From positions 2,427,719 to 2,491,718 of the forward strand of contig DS995276.1 of NCBI GenBank assembly GCA_000156115.1: a stretch of DNA of 64,000 nt, read 5' to 3'. Positions within the stretch are counted from its first letter, which is position 1, and each line of letters starts with the position of its first letter. Under the pieces are notes generated by a model, which was not told where the DNA came from, searched no databases, and saw only the letters and a program-made list of their open reading frames with translations. Both the position numbers and the translations under genes were made by a program. Source of the DNA: Rhodobacteraceae bacterium HTCC2083 (lineage in GTDB: Bacteria > Pseudomonadota > Alphaproteobacteria > Rhodobacterales > Rhodobacteraceae). Below, in pieces: positions 46,358 through 56,300 of this stretch.

Positions 46358-47038
46358 ATGCGCGCGCCGATTTCTGTGGTTATCCCCGTTTTGAATGCTG
46401 AGAAGCAATTGGCGCACTGCGCGGCTGCGTTGATTGAAGGTGTAGAAGCGGGGCTAATCCGCGAGTTGATCGTGACGGATGGTGGGTCTACCGATGAAAC
46501 GCAGTTGGTTGCGGATGAAGTTGGCGCGGTTTGGATTACAGGCGCGGCCTCGCGCGGGGGGCAACTGAAACGCGGATGTGTGGCAGCGCGTGGCGATTGG
46601 ATCTTGGTGCTTCACGCCGATACGATCTTGGATGCGGGGTGGAGCGTTGAGGTTTCTACGCATTTGAACTCATCCGATACGCGCTACTTCACGCTGGCGT
46701 TTGCGTCGGGCGCTCTGCCCGCTCGATTTGTGGCAGGATGGGCGAACCTGCGGTCACGGCTCTTTGGGTTGCCTTATGGGGACCAAGGATTGCTAATTTC
46801 CCGGGCGCTGTATGAGCGTGTGGGGGGGTTCCAAGACATGCCGCTCATGGAGGACGTCGCGATGGCACGGACTTTGCGTGGGGGCTTACGTCCTTTGAAA
46901 ACCCGTGCGGTGACCAGTGCTACGAAGTATGAAACGAGTGGCTGGATACGACGAGGGTCGCGTAACCTTCTGACACTGCTGCGCTATTTCGCAGGAGTTC
47001 CCGTCGAGAAGTTGGCTGCGAGTTACCGCAAGCCCTAA
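46358..47038 (+). CDS. Family 2 glycosyltransferase (TIGR04283-like)
   Basis: A 226-residue GT-A fold enzyme. ISVVIPVLNAEKQL begins the nucleotide-sugar domain, TDGGSTDETQ and LHADTIL (the DxD-like metal site) follow, and YGDQGLLISRALYERVGGF and the C-terminal SGWIRRGSRN region fit the TIGR04283 group. Start uncertain: GTG 46340 lies behind a strong AGGAGGAG, while ATG 46358 fits the family's usual N-terminus. It converges with the ABC exporter gene, their stops overlapping by 4 bp. Confidence 0.88.
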   Translation: MRAPISVVIPVLNAEKQLAHCAAALIEGVEAGLIRELIVTDGGSTDETQLVADEVGAVWITGAASRGGQLKRGCVAARGDWILVLHADTILDAGWSVEVSTHLNSSDTRYFTLAFASGALPARFVAGWANLRSRLFGLPYGDQGLLISRALYERVGGFQDMPLMEDVAMARTLRGGLRPLKTRAVTSATKYETSGWIRRGSRNLLTLLRYFAGVPVEKLAASYRKP

Positions 47039-48780
47039 GCTTTCGCCTGCAATTTGTGCAAGGACGCGTATGTACCATCCCGCGCCAACAGGTTGTCGTG
47101 GGTGCCTTCCTCCACAACTTTACCGGCGTCCATCACCACGATCTGATCCGCCGACCTGATTGTTGAAAGGCGGTGCGCGATCACTAATGTTGTGCGCCCT
47201 TGCGAGAGGCGTTCGAGCGCGGCTTGAACCACCGCTTCGGATTGCGCATCCAGTGCGGAGGTTGCCTCATCCAATAGCAAGATCGGCGTGTCGCGCAGCA
47301 GGGCGCGCGCGATGGCGACCCTTTGACGCTGACCGCCTGACAAGGCGGATCCGCGGGGGCCAACGGCTGTGTCGAGACCATTGGGAAGCTGCTCCAAAAA
47401 GTCGGACACATGCGCCGCATCAAGCGTCTTTTTCAGCTGTGCTTCGCTCACATCTTTGCGGCCCAGCAAGATATTTTCGCGCAGGGTTTCATCAAACAAA
47501 AGCGCATCTTGCGAGACCACCGAAAACAGATCGCGTAAGTCTGTCAGCGCCATTTGCGTCACGGGCACGCCACCCAGTGTTGCATCCCCTGCCTGTGGGT
47601 CAGTTAGCCGAGTTAATACGTTGAAAATAGTGGATTTACCTGCGCCGGATGGACCCACAAGCGCAGTTGTTTTACCAGCTCTCGCAGTTAAACTCGTGCC
47701 CTGTAAAACGGGTTTGTCGCCATAGCTCAGATGTACGTTGTTCAGCGTAATTTCAGGTGTGCCAACCGGTGCAGGCTGCGGATTGACGGGTGTCTTGTGG
47801 ACGGGCTCCAGCGCCAATAACTCCATCACGCGTTCTATGCCAGCGGCTGCCGCTTCCCATGTGCCTGTGATCGTGCCGAGGCGCCGCAGGGGTTCGAACG
47901 CGAAGCCAAGCGCTGTGAAGAACGCCATGAATTCGCCAACAGTCTTTTCGCCAGAGATGATTTCCCCGCCCCCATAGAGCAATACACCCAAAAAACCGAC
48001 GCCCGACATGGCATCAATCAAGCCGGGAATAGCGGCTTTTCCAAGCGATGTTGTGACTTCGATCTCTACCCGTTCTTCGTTGAGTTTGGCGTAGTGGCGC
48101 GCTTGATATTCTTCCAAGCGATTCAACTTTACTGGCACTATCCCGTGAAACACTTCATCCAGACGTCCTGACTGGCGGGCTGCAAGTTGATGCGCCGTGC
48201 GGCTGTGACGGCGCACAAAACGTTGCGCAATAAGCGAGGGCAGGACCAACAAAGGCACACCGATCAAAGCGACGACAGTCCAGCGCCACTCGACGCTCAT
48301 CGCGACACCAAACAACACGACGACCGCGACCAGATCACGCCCCGCACCCGTAATGATTGCGTTCCAGACTTGGGATACGGCGGAGACATCGCCGATCACA
48401 CGTTGCATCAACGTGCCAGGGGCATTCAACTGGTGAAAGCTCACATCAAGGCGCATCAAATGGCTCAGAAGATCGCCGCGCATGTCCGCCTCAGATTGCT
48501 GCGAGATCCGCGTTAGGATCACTTTCTGGATCACCGACGCCACTGCGCGCACCAGAAAAATCCCAAGGATCACCAGGCCAACCCACCAGAGCGCGCCCTC
48601 ATCACCAGCGAGAAAAACCGAATCGAACATCGGTTTCATCATCCAACTAAGCAGACCTAGCATCGATCCTTCCAGCGCCATAAAAAACGTCGCCAGCAGC
48701 AACATCCAGAAATGCCGGCCGAGATAACTGCGCCAAAGCCAGCGCAGCAAAATGCGACTTGTTTGATCGGGTCGTGCCAT
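47035..48780 (-). CDS. ABC exporter, MsbA-like (membrane and ATPase domains fused)
   Basis: A 581-residue half-transporter from ATG 48780. Six transmembrane helices occupy residues ~20-310; the ATPase has Walker A VGPSGAGKST, signature LSGGQRQRVAIARAL and Walker B ILLLDEATSALDA. Lipid A or phospholipid flipping by MsbA-type proteins is the usual role; drug export is an alternative. Its start is one base after the stop of the phosphatase gene, so the two are co-transcribed. Confidence 0.92.
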   Translation of the reverse strand: MARPDQTSRILLRWLWRSYLGRHFWMLLLATFFMALEGSMLGLLSWMMKPMFDSVFLAGDEGALWWVGLVILGIFLVRAVASVIQKVILTRISQQSEADMRGDLLSHLMRLDVSFHQLNAPGTLMQRVIGDVSAVSQVWNAIITGAGRDLVAVVVLFGVAMSVEWRWTVVALIGVPLLVLPSLIAQRFVRRHSRTAHQLAARQSGRLDEVFHGIVPVKLNRLEEYQARHYAKLNEERVEIEVTTSLGKAAIPGLIDAMSGVGFLGVLLYGGGEIISGEKTVGEFMAFFTALGFAFEPLRRLGTITGTWEAAAAGIERVMELLALEPVHKTPVNPQPAPVGTPEITLNNVHLSYGDKPVLQGTSLTARAGKTTALVGPSGAGKSTIFNVLTRLTDPQAGDATLGGVPVTQMALTDLRDLFSVVSQDALLFDETLRENILLGRKDVSEAQLKKTLDAAHVSDFLEQLPNGLDTAVGPRGSALSGGQRQRVAIARALLRDTPILLLDEATSALDAQSEAVVQAALERLSQGRTTLVIAHRLSTIRSADQIVVMDAGKVVEEGTHDNLLARDGTYASLHKLQAKA

Positions 48781-48781
48781 A

Positions 48782-49477
48782 TCAGGCAATCTGCGCGGGT
48801 GGCGACTTGCTGTCAAAGCCTGACTGGATTACCTCGTGATCATACTCTGTGCGCAACCAAGTCTCAAAATCGATCTCGCCCTTGGCTTGGCGCGCTTGAA
48901 ACACATCTAGGATGTAGCCCTGAACGCCTGTTTTTGACCATTTCAAGTGGATAAACTTGATGGAGAGCTGCCTTTTAGCCTCTTCAACAGAGACCCCGTC
49001 AAACACGATCTGATACATGGCCGCGCAAAATCCTGCGCGATCTGCACCAGATTTGCAATGAAACATGAAAGGCCGCTCAACACTGCGCATTAGATCAAGC
49101 ACTGCCACGATATTCTCGCGGTTGGCTGCCGTGCGCGCCCAAAGCTTGGTGTTGTGCAGCTTCAACCCCAAGATCCGGCAGCTTTCCTCTTCAAACAGGT
49201 AATGCGCGCGCGGGTCTGTGCCGCGCAGGTTGATCACCGATTTGATTCCCAAATCGCGGTAGCGCATAAATCGCTTGTGGGTCGGCTGATTGGACCGCCA
49301 AACTCCTACGGACACAGGATAAAAGTTCGTCCAAGGCACACGCAGAAATGCGTGATCAAACATATTGTAGTGCCACTTGGCCTTGCCCCGCTCTTCGGGA
49401 TCGGTGATGTCGTTGCCAAAGGAATACCGCCATTTGCGTTCCCAATCGCTAAATTTTTTCCCGAGGGTCTTAAACAT
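48782..49477 (-). CDS. Dual-specificity/tyrosine phosphatase-like protein
   Basis: A 231-residue cysteine phosphatase with the P-loop HCKSGADRAG (Cx5R) and an upstream VWRSNQPTHKRFMRYRDLGI and SVINLRG region as in the DSP/DUF442-like group. There is no signal peptide. Placed one base before the MsbA-like exporter, it may act on lipid-linked or cell-envelope phosphates (inference). Start at ATG 49477; a TTG three bases earlier is not needed. Confidence 0.88.
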   Translation of the reverse strand: MFKTLGKKFSDWERKWRYSFGNDITDPEERGKAKWHYNMFDHAFLRVPWTNFYPVSVGVWRSNQPTHKRFMRYRDLGIKSVINLRGTDPRAHYLFEEESCRILGLKLHNTKLWARTAANRENIVAVLDLMRSVERPFMFHCKSGADRAGFCAAMYQIVFDGVSVEEAKRQLSIKFIHLKWSKTGVQGYILDVFQARQAKGEIDFETWLRTEYDHEVIQSGFDSKSPPAQIA

Positions 49478-49606
49478 CAAGCTATCCTACCAAAAAGGGG
49501 CGTGGGGCGGATGTAGACCCTAGGCTGGCGTGGTGCAAGTCTGCGCCCTGTTGACGCGCGCTTTGGCTCGGCTAATGTCTGCCTTTATGCAATCGGAGTT
49601 CGCATC

Positions 49607-50800
49607 ATGTCCCTCGCAAATGGCCGTACCTATCTTGCTATTCCTGGCCCCTCAGTGGTGCCTGACGCGGTTCTGCGCGCTATGCACCGGGCGTCGCCCA
49701 ATATTTATGAGGGTGAATTGATCGATATGATGCCGGGTCTTAAGGCGGATCTGCGCCGTGTTGCGCGCACTGAACATCATGTGGCGATCTATATGGGCAA
49801 TGGCCACGCCGCGTGGGAGGCCGCGCTAAGCAATGTGATTAGCCAAGGCGATCTGGTGCTTGTACCCTCAACAGGGCGCTTTTGTGAAGGCTGGGGCGAG
49901 ATGGCCGAAGCATTGGGCGCATCGGTAGAACTGCTTGATTTTGGGATGAAATCCCCGATGGACGCTGATGCGATCGAAGCACGCCTTCGCGCAGATACTG
50001 AACACAAGATCCAGGCCGTGCTCGCTGTACATGTGGACACCTCGACTTCGATCAAAAGCGACGTAGCGGCGGTGCGCGCCGCGCTTGACGCCGCTGGTCA
50101 TCCTGCCCTTTTGATGGCTGATTGCATCGCCTCGCTGGGCTGTGATCGCTTTGAGATGGACGCCTGGGGTGTCGATGTGATGGTCACAGCCAGTCAAAAA
50201 GGGCTGATGCTGACACCCGGCTTGGGCATGGTTTTCTTCAATGATCGTGCCGCAGAAGTGCGTGCCACGATGACTCGCGTAAGCCGTTATTGGGATTGGA
50301 CCCCACGTGCGCATCCCGAACATTTTTTCCAGTATTTCGGCGGCACCGCGCCGACGCATCACCTTTATGGTCTGCGCGTTTCACTCGACATGATGATGGC
50401 AGAGGGGATGGAAACGATTTGGACCCGCCATGAAAAGCTCGCCAGCGCAATCTGGGGTGCCTGCGAGGCATGGGGGCAGGGCGGTCCTTTGAGTTTGAAC
50501 GTTGAGAAACGCGCGCACCGATCTTTTGCGGTGACCGCTTTGCGCCTTGGCGGCCCCGATGGCACGCGCTTGCGCCGTTGGAGCGAACATCAGGCTGGCG
50601 TTACCCTTGGCATTGGTTTGGGCATGTCCGAACCAGATGATCCCAAAGGCGACGGCTTCTTGCGCATTGGTCATATGGGGCACGTAAATGCGCATATGGT
50701 GCTGGGCACGCTCGCCTCTATTCAGGCGGGCTTTGATGCGCTTGATCTGCCTTATGGGGCCGGTGCTTTGGACATGGCAGCGAAAGCGCTGGCGTCTTAG
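49607..50800 (+). CDS. PLP-dependent aminotransferase class V (alanine/serine-glyoxylate type)
   Basis: A 397-residue fold-type I enzyme. The N-terminus YLAIPGPSVVPDAVLRAMHR, the PLP-aspartate region LLMADCIASLGCDRFEMDAW and the Schiff-base lysine in VTASQKGLMLTPGL identify the alanine-glyoxylate/serine-glyoxylate family. It probably funnels amino groups between alanine, serine or aspartate and glyoxylate. Its stop overlaps the 3' end of a degenerate convergent gene. Confidence 0.92.
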   Translation: MSLANGRTYLAIPGPSVVPDAVLRAMHRASPNIYEGELIDMMPGLKADLRRVARTEHHVAIYMGNGHAAWEAALSNVISQGDLVLVPSTGRFCEGWGEMAEALGASVELLDFGMKSPMDADAIEARLRADTEHKIQAVLAVHVDTSTSIKSDVAAVRAALDAAGHPALLMADCIASLGCDRFEMDAWGVDVMVTASQKGLMLTPGLGMVFFNDRAAEVRATMTRVSRYWDWTPRAHPEHFFQYFGGTAPTHHLYGLRVSLDMMMAEGMETIWTRHEKLASAIWGACEAWGQGGPLSLNVEKRAHRSFAVTALRLGGPDGTRLRRWSEHQAGVTLGIGLGMSEPDDPKGDGFLRIGHMGHVNAHMVLGTLASIQAGFDALDLPYGAGALDMAAKALAS

Positions 50801-50988
50801 TGCCGCAAACGCGCGAGACGTCGATCCAATAGTTTAATTGAAAAATGCACTGCACTGAATAGTAACAGTGCCGCGACAAAGTCTTTCCATGCTCAAATCA
50901 CAACTATGATCCACATCAGATTAACCAGCGCCATGATCAGGCAAATGCTTGTGTAGTCGTCGACGCGGTACTGCCTTTTGTCTCTTAT
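50797..50988 (-). pseudogene. Degenerate small membrane-protein gene (in-frame stop, no start codon)
   Basis: On the minus strand one frame reads IRDKRQYRVDDYTSICLIMA, LVNLMWIIVVI, then TGA, then AWKDFVAALLLFSAVHFSIK and LLDRRLARLRH to a TAA at 50797. The parts before and after the TGA look like two halves of one ~63-residue protein with two transmembrane segments. Where a start should be there is ATA, with a stop just upstream. Two independent lesions suggest a recently decayed gene; alternatively only the distal half is used. Confidence 0.5.
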
Positions 50989-51058
50989 TTTGCCCTATTC
51001 GCTCAGTCACTGACGGAGTAGCAAAGCAGACCTGAATGTCAGGTAAATTTTTCGCGGA

Positions 51059-52168
51059 TTATGCGTTCTGCGCCGCAATCAGCGCTTTTGGCAGCGCAGT
51101 CGACACTAAATCCATCTCCACATCAGGGCCGCAACTGATACGAATGCAACGATCCTGCGGGGCTACAAAGGGCATACGCACGAACACGCCTTGCTCAATC
51201 AGGCTCGCCAGCACAGCGCGCGCGAAATCGCCGTCCTTACCGCAATCGACAGCGACAAAGTTCGTGGCAGAGGGCAGCACGCTCAGACCATTCTCTTCAG
51301 CAATCGCAGCAATACGCTCTTTGGACGCCTCAACCTGCTGTTGAATATCTCGAAGCCCTGCTTGATCGCGTAGCGCTGCAAGAGCGGCAAGCTGCGCCAA
51401 ACGATTCATCCCGAAATGGTTGCGGATTTTCTCGAACGCACGGATCAATTCAGGCGCGCCCATCGCATAGCCCACACGCATACCCGCCAGCCCATACCCC
51501 TTTGAAAACGTGCGCATCCGAATGACGCCGGGGTGATCAATCGCAAGGTTTGGTACAGCGCTTTGCGGGGCAAGGTCGATATAAGCCTCATCCAGAACTA
51601 ACAGGCAGCCCTTGGGCAGGTTATCCGCCATATCCTCGATCACAGACCCTTCGTGCCAGGTGCCCATGGGATTGTCTGGGTTCGCAAGATAGATCAGCTT
51701 TGCATCACTCTCACGCGCTTTCGCAAGCAACGCATCGGGGTTCTCATAGTCCCCCTTGTAGGGCACCTTATGTAAGGTCCCGCCGAATCCGGCGACATGG
51801 TAGTTAAACGTAGGATAGGCCCCCTCAGAGGTCACAACATGATCGCCATCCGTGACCATGAAGCGTACGAGATAGCCCAAAAGACCGTCAATTCCTTCGC
51901 CCACAACGATATTTTCAAGGCCAATCTCGTGATGTACGCCGAGCGCTGCGCGTAGATCATGGCTCTCGGGTTCACCGTACATCCATGCCTGGTCTGCACT
52001 GTCTTTGATCGCGTTCAGAACGCTCGCTCTTGGACCAAAGCCATTCTCATTTGCGCCAAGTCGCGCCTCAAACTGCGCACCACGTGCGCGCTCTTGGGCT
52101 TCGGGGCCAACAAAGGGCACAGAAGTAGGTAGGGTCTGGGCGAGGGCGGTGTAGCGTGGATGTGTCAT
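51059..52168 (-). CDS. hisC: Histidinol-phosphate-type aminotransferase (fold type I)
   Basis: A 369-residue aminotransferase from ATG 52168. The features are LGANENGFGPRASVLNAI, the PLP-lysine in MRTFSKGYGLAGMRVGYAMG and the terminal arginine in IRISCGPDVEMD. Function is probably transamination of histidinol phosphate or an aromatic amino acid; Rhodobacterales carry several such paralogues, so the symbol is tentative. It is convergent with the gap after the class V aminotransferase. Confidence 0.82.
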   Translation of the reverse strand: MTHPRYTALAQTLPTSVPFVGPEAQERARGAQFEARLGANENGFGPRASVLNAIKDSADQAWMYGEPESHDLRAALGVHHEIGLENIVVGEGIDGLLGYLVRFMVTDGDHVVTSEGAYPTFNYHVAGFGGTLHKVPYKGDYENPDALLAKARESDAKLIYLANPDNPMGTWHEGSVIEDMADNLPKGCLLVLDEAYIDLAPQSAVPNLAIDHPGVIRMRTFSKGYGLAGMRVGYAMGAPELIRAFEKIRNHFGMNRLAQLAALAALRDQAGLRDIQQQVEASKERIAAIAEENGLSVLPSATNFVAVDCGKDGDFARAVLASLIEQGVFVRMPFVAPQDRCIRISCGPDVEMDLVSTALPKALIAAQNA

Positions 52169-52266
52169 AGACAAAGGCGTAAGCGGTGGCGCTAAAGGGG
52201 GCAAGGTTGAAATCGCCGCCGCGCTTTCTTAGATGAGAATCACTCGCAACTAAGAAGGGGCGCATC

Positions 52267-52428
52267 ATGAAACTTACCCGTAGAGGATTTATCGCCAGTG
52301 CGCTTGCGGCTGGCTCCTTGCGGGCATTGCCGCAGATCGCCAGCAAAGCGGGTGGACGCCGCATATTGACACTGGTTTACGACAAATCCCTCGGCATGAT
52401 GCGCGCGGTTGAGAAAGTTGTGCCCTAG
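52267..52428 (+). CDS. 53-residue protein with a twin-arginine signal
   Basis: MKLTRRGFIASALAAGSLRA begins this short frame: a twin-arginine (TRRGFI) motif and hydrophobic stretch. It is followed by ~30 residues (RRILTLVYDKSLGMMRAVEK). AGAAGGGG lies just upstream of the ATG. It is divergent from the hisC-like gene and 87 bp ahead of the crotonase gene. It is either a real exported micro-protein or the remnant of a longer Tat substrate. Function unknown. Confidence 0.6.
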   Translation: MKLTRRGFIASALAAGSLRALPQIASKAGGRRILTLVYDKSLGMMRAVEKVVP

Positions 52429-52515
52429 GCGCACGAATGTAGCGTGCCCTAACGTTCCGCTTTTCTTATGCGGGCTATCGCGGCTAGCGTGAGCCACAGA
52501 AACAGGAGCCCGCCC

Positions 52516-53301
52516 ATGCCACGCGTCACCACAACCATCCAAAACCACATTGCCCATGTCGAGCTGACCCGCTCCGACAAAATGAACGCGGTGGATCCGG
52601 CCATGCTTGCCGCGATTATCGAAGCAGGCGAAGCCCTGCGCGGCAATACAGATGTGCGCGCGGTGGTTTTGTCAGGGCAGGGCAACGCCTTTTGTGCAGG
52701 CCTTGATGTGGCGAGTTTCGCGGCTCTCGCTGGCGGTGATCCCCATGAGATCATGATGCCGCGCACTCGTGGCCCTTCCAACGACTACCAACATGTTTCG
52801 ATGATCTGGCATCAACTTGAGATGCCTGTAATTGCTGCGCTGCAGGGCGTATGTTTTGGCGCTGGGCTTCAGATCGCCTCTGGCGCGGATATGCGCATTG
52901 CGGCACCGGATACACGCATGTCGATCCTTGAAATGAAATGGGGCCTCGTGCCTGATATGGGGGGCATGGTGCTCTGGCCTGCGCTGATGCGCGCTGACGT
53001 TTTGCGCCGCTTGACCTACACGGGCGAGGAATTTTCTGGCTCAGATGCAAAGGATTACGGGTTGGTGACAGAGGTATCAAACGACCCTGTGACGCGCGCG
53101 TTAGAATTGGCGAAGTTGATTGCCACGAAAAGCCCGACGGCTGTGCGTGCGGGCAAAGCATTGGTGTCCTACGCATTGGAACATGACGCTGAGGCGGTTT
53201 TGCTAGAGGAATCACGCGCGCAGGCGTCTTTGGTCGGCACGCCCAACCAGATGGAAGCGGTCATGGCGAATATGCAAAAGCGCGCGCCCAATTTCGGCTA
53301 G
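52516..53301 (+). CDS. Enoyl-CoA hydratase/isomerase (crotonase) family protein
   Basis: A 261-residue crotonase. ATG 52516 follows ACAGGAGC. The oxyanion-hole segments are GNAFCAGLDVASFA and GVCFGAGLQIASGADMRIAA, and the glutamate region MKWGLVPDMGGM is present. It may hydrate enoyl-CoA in fatty-acid or amino-acid catabolism. It is alone and is followed by a hairpin shared with valS. Confidence 0.92.
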   Translation: MPRVTTTIQNHIAHVELTRSDKMNAVDPAMLAAIIEAGEALRGNTDVRAVVLSGQGNAFCAGLDVASFAALAGGDPHEIMMPRTRGPSNDYQHVSMIWHQLEMPVIAALQGVCFGAGLQIASGADMRIAAPDTRMSILEMKWGLVPDMGGMVLWPALMRADVLRRLTYTGEEFSGSDAKDYGLVTEVSNDPVTRALELAKLIATKSPTAVRAGKALVSYALEHDAEAVLLEESRAQASLVGTPNQMEAVMANMQKRAPNFG

Positions 53302-53331
53302 CTCGATTTTTCGAGAAAAATGATCACGGGT

Positions 53332-53364
53332 GGGGGAGCAAACGCTGCTCCCCCTAATCTTTTA
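53332..53364. terminator. Terminator between the crotonase and valS genes
   Basis: A perfect 9-bp G/C-rich stem (GGGGGAGCA and TGCTCCCCC) closes a 5-nt loop (AACGC) and is followed by TAATCTTTT on the plus strand. It lies between two convergent genes and probably ends the crotonase transcript; on the minus strand the T-run is further away. Confidence 0.65.
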
Positions 53365-56300
53365 CCCAATCTCGGCCAAACGCGCGAATGCGTCTTTGAG
53401 CTTGGCCTCTTCCGCTTCGCGTAGGCTCAGGTTCTTCTTGGTCTCCTCGAGAACTTCCGCAGGCGCACTTTCAGCGAACTTGGGATTGTTCAAACGCCCG
53501 CGCAAACCACCAAGCTCCTTGGCGAGTTTCCCGAGCGTTTTCTCAAGCCGCGCTTTTTCAGCCGCTACGTCAATCACACCTTCCAAAGGCAGACCGAAGG
53601 TGCCGCCGGAGGCTGCTAGTGCAACTGTGCCTTTGGGCAGATCGTCCACATGCGCGATGCTCTCGATCCGTGCGAACCGCATGATCAACGCTTCGTTTTG
53701 ATCCCAAGCGGCCTGTGCGGCGGCGTCCATGTCTTTGACAACCAGAGGTATAAACGCGCCAGCGGGCACATTCATTTGCGCGCGGGCAGAGCGGATCGCT
53801 TCGATCATCGCGACCGTCCAGCTGAGGTCTGCATCCGCTTGTGGATCGATCAAATCAGCGGCGGTGTAGCTCGGCCATGGCGCGTGCACGATCATCGAAG
53901 GGCGCGCTTTCTGGCCCCAGATTTCTTCGGTCACGAAGGGCATGATCGGGTGCAGCATGATCAGGATTTGATCCAAGGCCCACGCATATGTGGCCTTGGT
54001 TTCCGCGGCTTCATCCGCTGTGCCCTCGTCCAAAACAGGCTTGGTGAACTCCAAGTATTGCGAGCAGAACGTGTTCCACGTGAACGCATAAAGCGCGTTG
54101 GCGGCGTCGTTGAAGCGGTAGGCCTCCAAAGCGTCGTCCACGGTTTCGCGGGTCTTGGCGATCTCGCCCTTGATCCATTTGTTCAACGGGAGGGTTGTTG
54201 TTGGGATTGCATCGAAATGCGCAATATTGAACGTGCCTTTGAAATCGCCATAGGTCGCGGCGTTCCAAAGTTTGGTGACGAAGTTGCGGTAACCCTCGAT
54301 ACGTTTTGTATCGAGCTTCAGAACACCACCCAAAGACGCCATCGACGCATTGGTAAAGCGCAGCGCATCCGCTCCGAATTCGTCAATGATCTCCAATGGG
54401 TCCACCACGTTGCCCGTGGACTTGGACATCTTCTTGCCCTTCGCATCACGAACGAGGCCGTGCAGGTACACGGTGTCGAACGGCACTTCATCCACGACTG
54501 CGAGCTGCATCATCATCATGCGCGCGACCCAGAAGAACAGGATGTCTTGGCCTGTGATTAGGGTAGAGGTTGGGAAGTATTTGCTCAGCTCATCTGTCTG
54601 CTCAGGCCAACCGAGCGTGCCGATAGGCCAAAGGCCGGATGAGAACCATGTGTCGAGCACGTCAGGGTCGCGCCAGAGCGGCATCTTATGACCATCAGGC
54701 TGCCATGCCGCTTTTGCATCAACCTCTTCGCTGTATTCGTAAGTAGCGCCTTCTTTTGCATCGAATGCAGAATAGTAAGCGTCGGCTAGTTTTGTCGCTT
54801 CGTCGAAGTTAGCAGCACAAAAGGAAACAGGCTTCTCAAAGTCATAAGCCCAATCAGATCTTTCCTTGGTTTTGGATGTTAGCGGTTTGCGATCAAGGTC
54901 CACAACACTCGGCCCATACCAAACTGGAACTTGATGCCCCCACCAAAGCTGCCGCGAAATGCACCAAGGCTCGATATTCTCAAGCCAGTGGAAATACACC
55001 TTCTTATCGCTCTCAGGCATGATCTTGGTCGCGCCAGAGCGCACGGCCTCCAAAGCAGGCTCGACAATCTTAGAGGTCTCAACGAACCACTGATCGGTCA
55101 GCATCGGCTCGATCACCACTTTGGAGCGATCGCCAAACGGCTGCATGATCGGCTTGGCCTCGACATACGGCACTTGCGTCACAGTCTCGTTACCATCCTC
55201 ATCCGTCGCAACATGATCGACCATCACCGCCAAGCCCTCGGCAGAGATATCAGCGATCACTTTCTTACGTGCTTCAAAGCGATCCATGCCGCGATATTCA
55301 TCTGGTACAAGGTTCATCGCGGCAATCATCGCCTCGTCGAATTCTTGCTCGCCATTGGCAATCGCTTGGGCAATCGCCGCTTCTTCGGCATATGGCTTAC
55401 CATCGGCGCGCATCGCGGCTTTGGTGTCCATGAGGTTATACATCGGAATGCCGCCGCGCTTGGCGACTTGGTAGTCGTTGAAATCATGCGCGCCAGTGAT
55501 CTTCACCGCGCCAGAGCCGAAGTCCTTATCAGGGTATTCATCCGTGATGATCGGGATCAAACGGCGCAATTTTTTTGGACCAACTGGAATCTCACAAAGC
55601 ATCCCAACAATCGGCGCGTAACGCTCGTCTGAGGGATGCACCGCAACTGCGCCATCGCCGAGCATCGTCTCAGGACGCGTGGTCGCGATGGAGATATAAT
55701 CGCGCTCTTCCTCGAGGGTGACGTTCCCGTCCTCATCCTTCTCAACATATGTATAGGTCGCACCGCCCGCGAGCGGGTATTTGAAGTGCCACATGTGGCC
55801 CGCAACTTCGATGTTCTCAACTTCGAGATCAGAAATCGCCGTTTCAAAATGCGGGTCCCAGTTCACGAGGCGTTTGCCGCGATAGATCAGGCCCTTGTTA
55901 TACATCTCCACGAAGACCTTGATCACGGCGTCATGGAAATTGCCGCCAGCCACATCGGCAGGGGCGTTCGGGGCACCGGACATGGTGAACGCTTCGCGAT
56001 CCCAATCGCAGGACGCACCAAGACGCTTGAGCTGGTTGATGATCGTGCCGCCGCTCTCGCCTTTCCATTCCCATACTTTTTCAAGGAAGGCATCGCGCCC
56101 CATCTCAACGCGCGTGGGTTGCTGGGTTTCGGCCAGCTTACGCTCTACAACCATCTGCGTGGCGATGCCTGCGTGATCGGTTCCGGGCTGCCATAGGGTG
56201 TCGAACCCTTGCATGCGCTTCCAGCGGATCATGATATCCTGCAACGTGTTGTTGAACGCGTGACCGATATGCAAAACGCCTGTGACATTCGGGGGCGGGA

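Noticed and set aside
53650-54561. 303-codon plus-strand frame within valS
   Set aside because: Antisense to valS; composition (Arg/His/Gln-rich) is that of a shadow frame.
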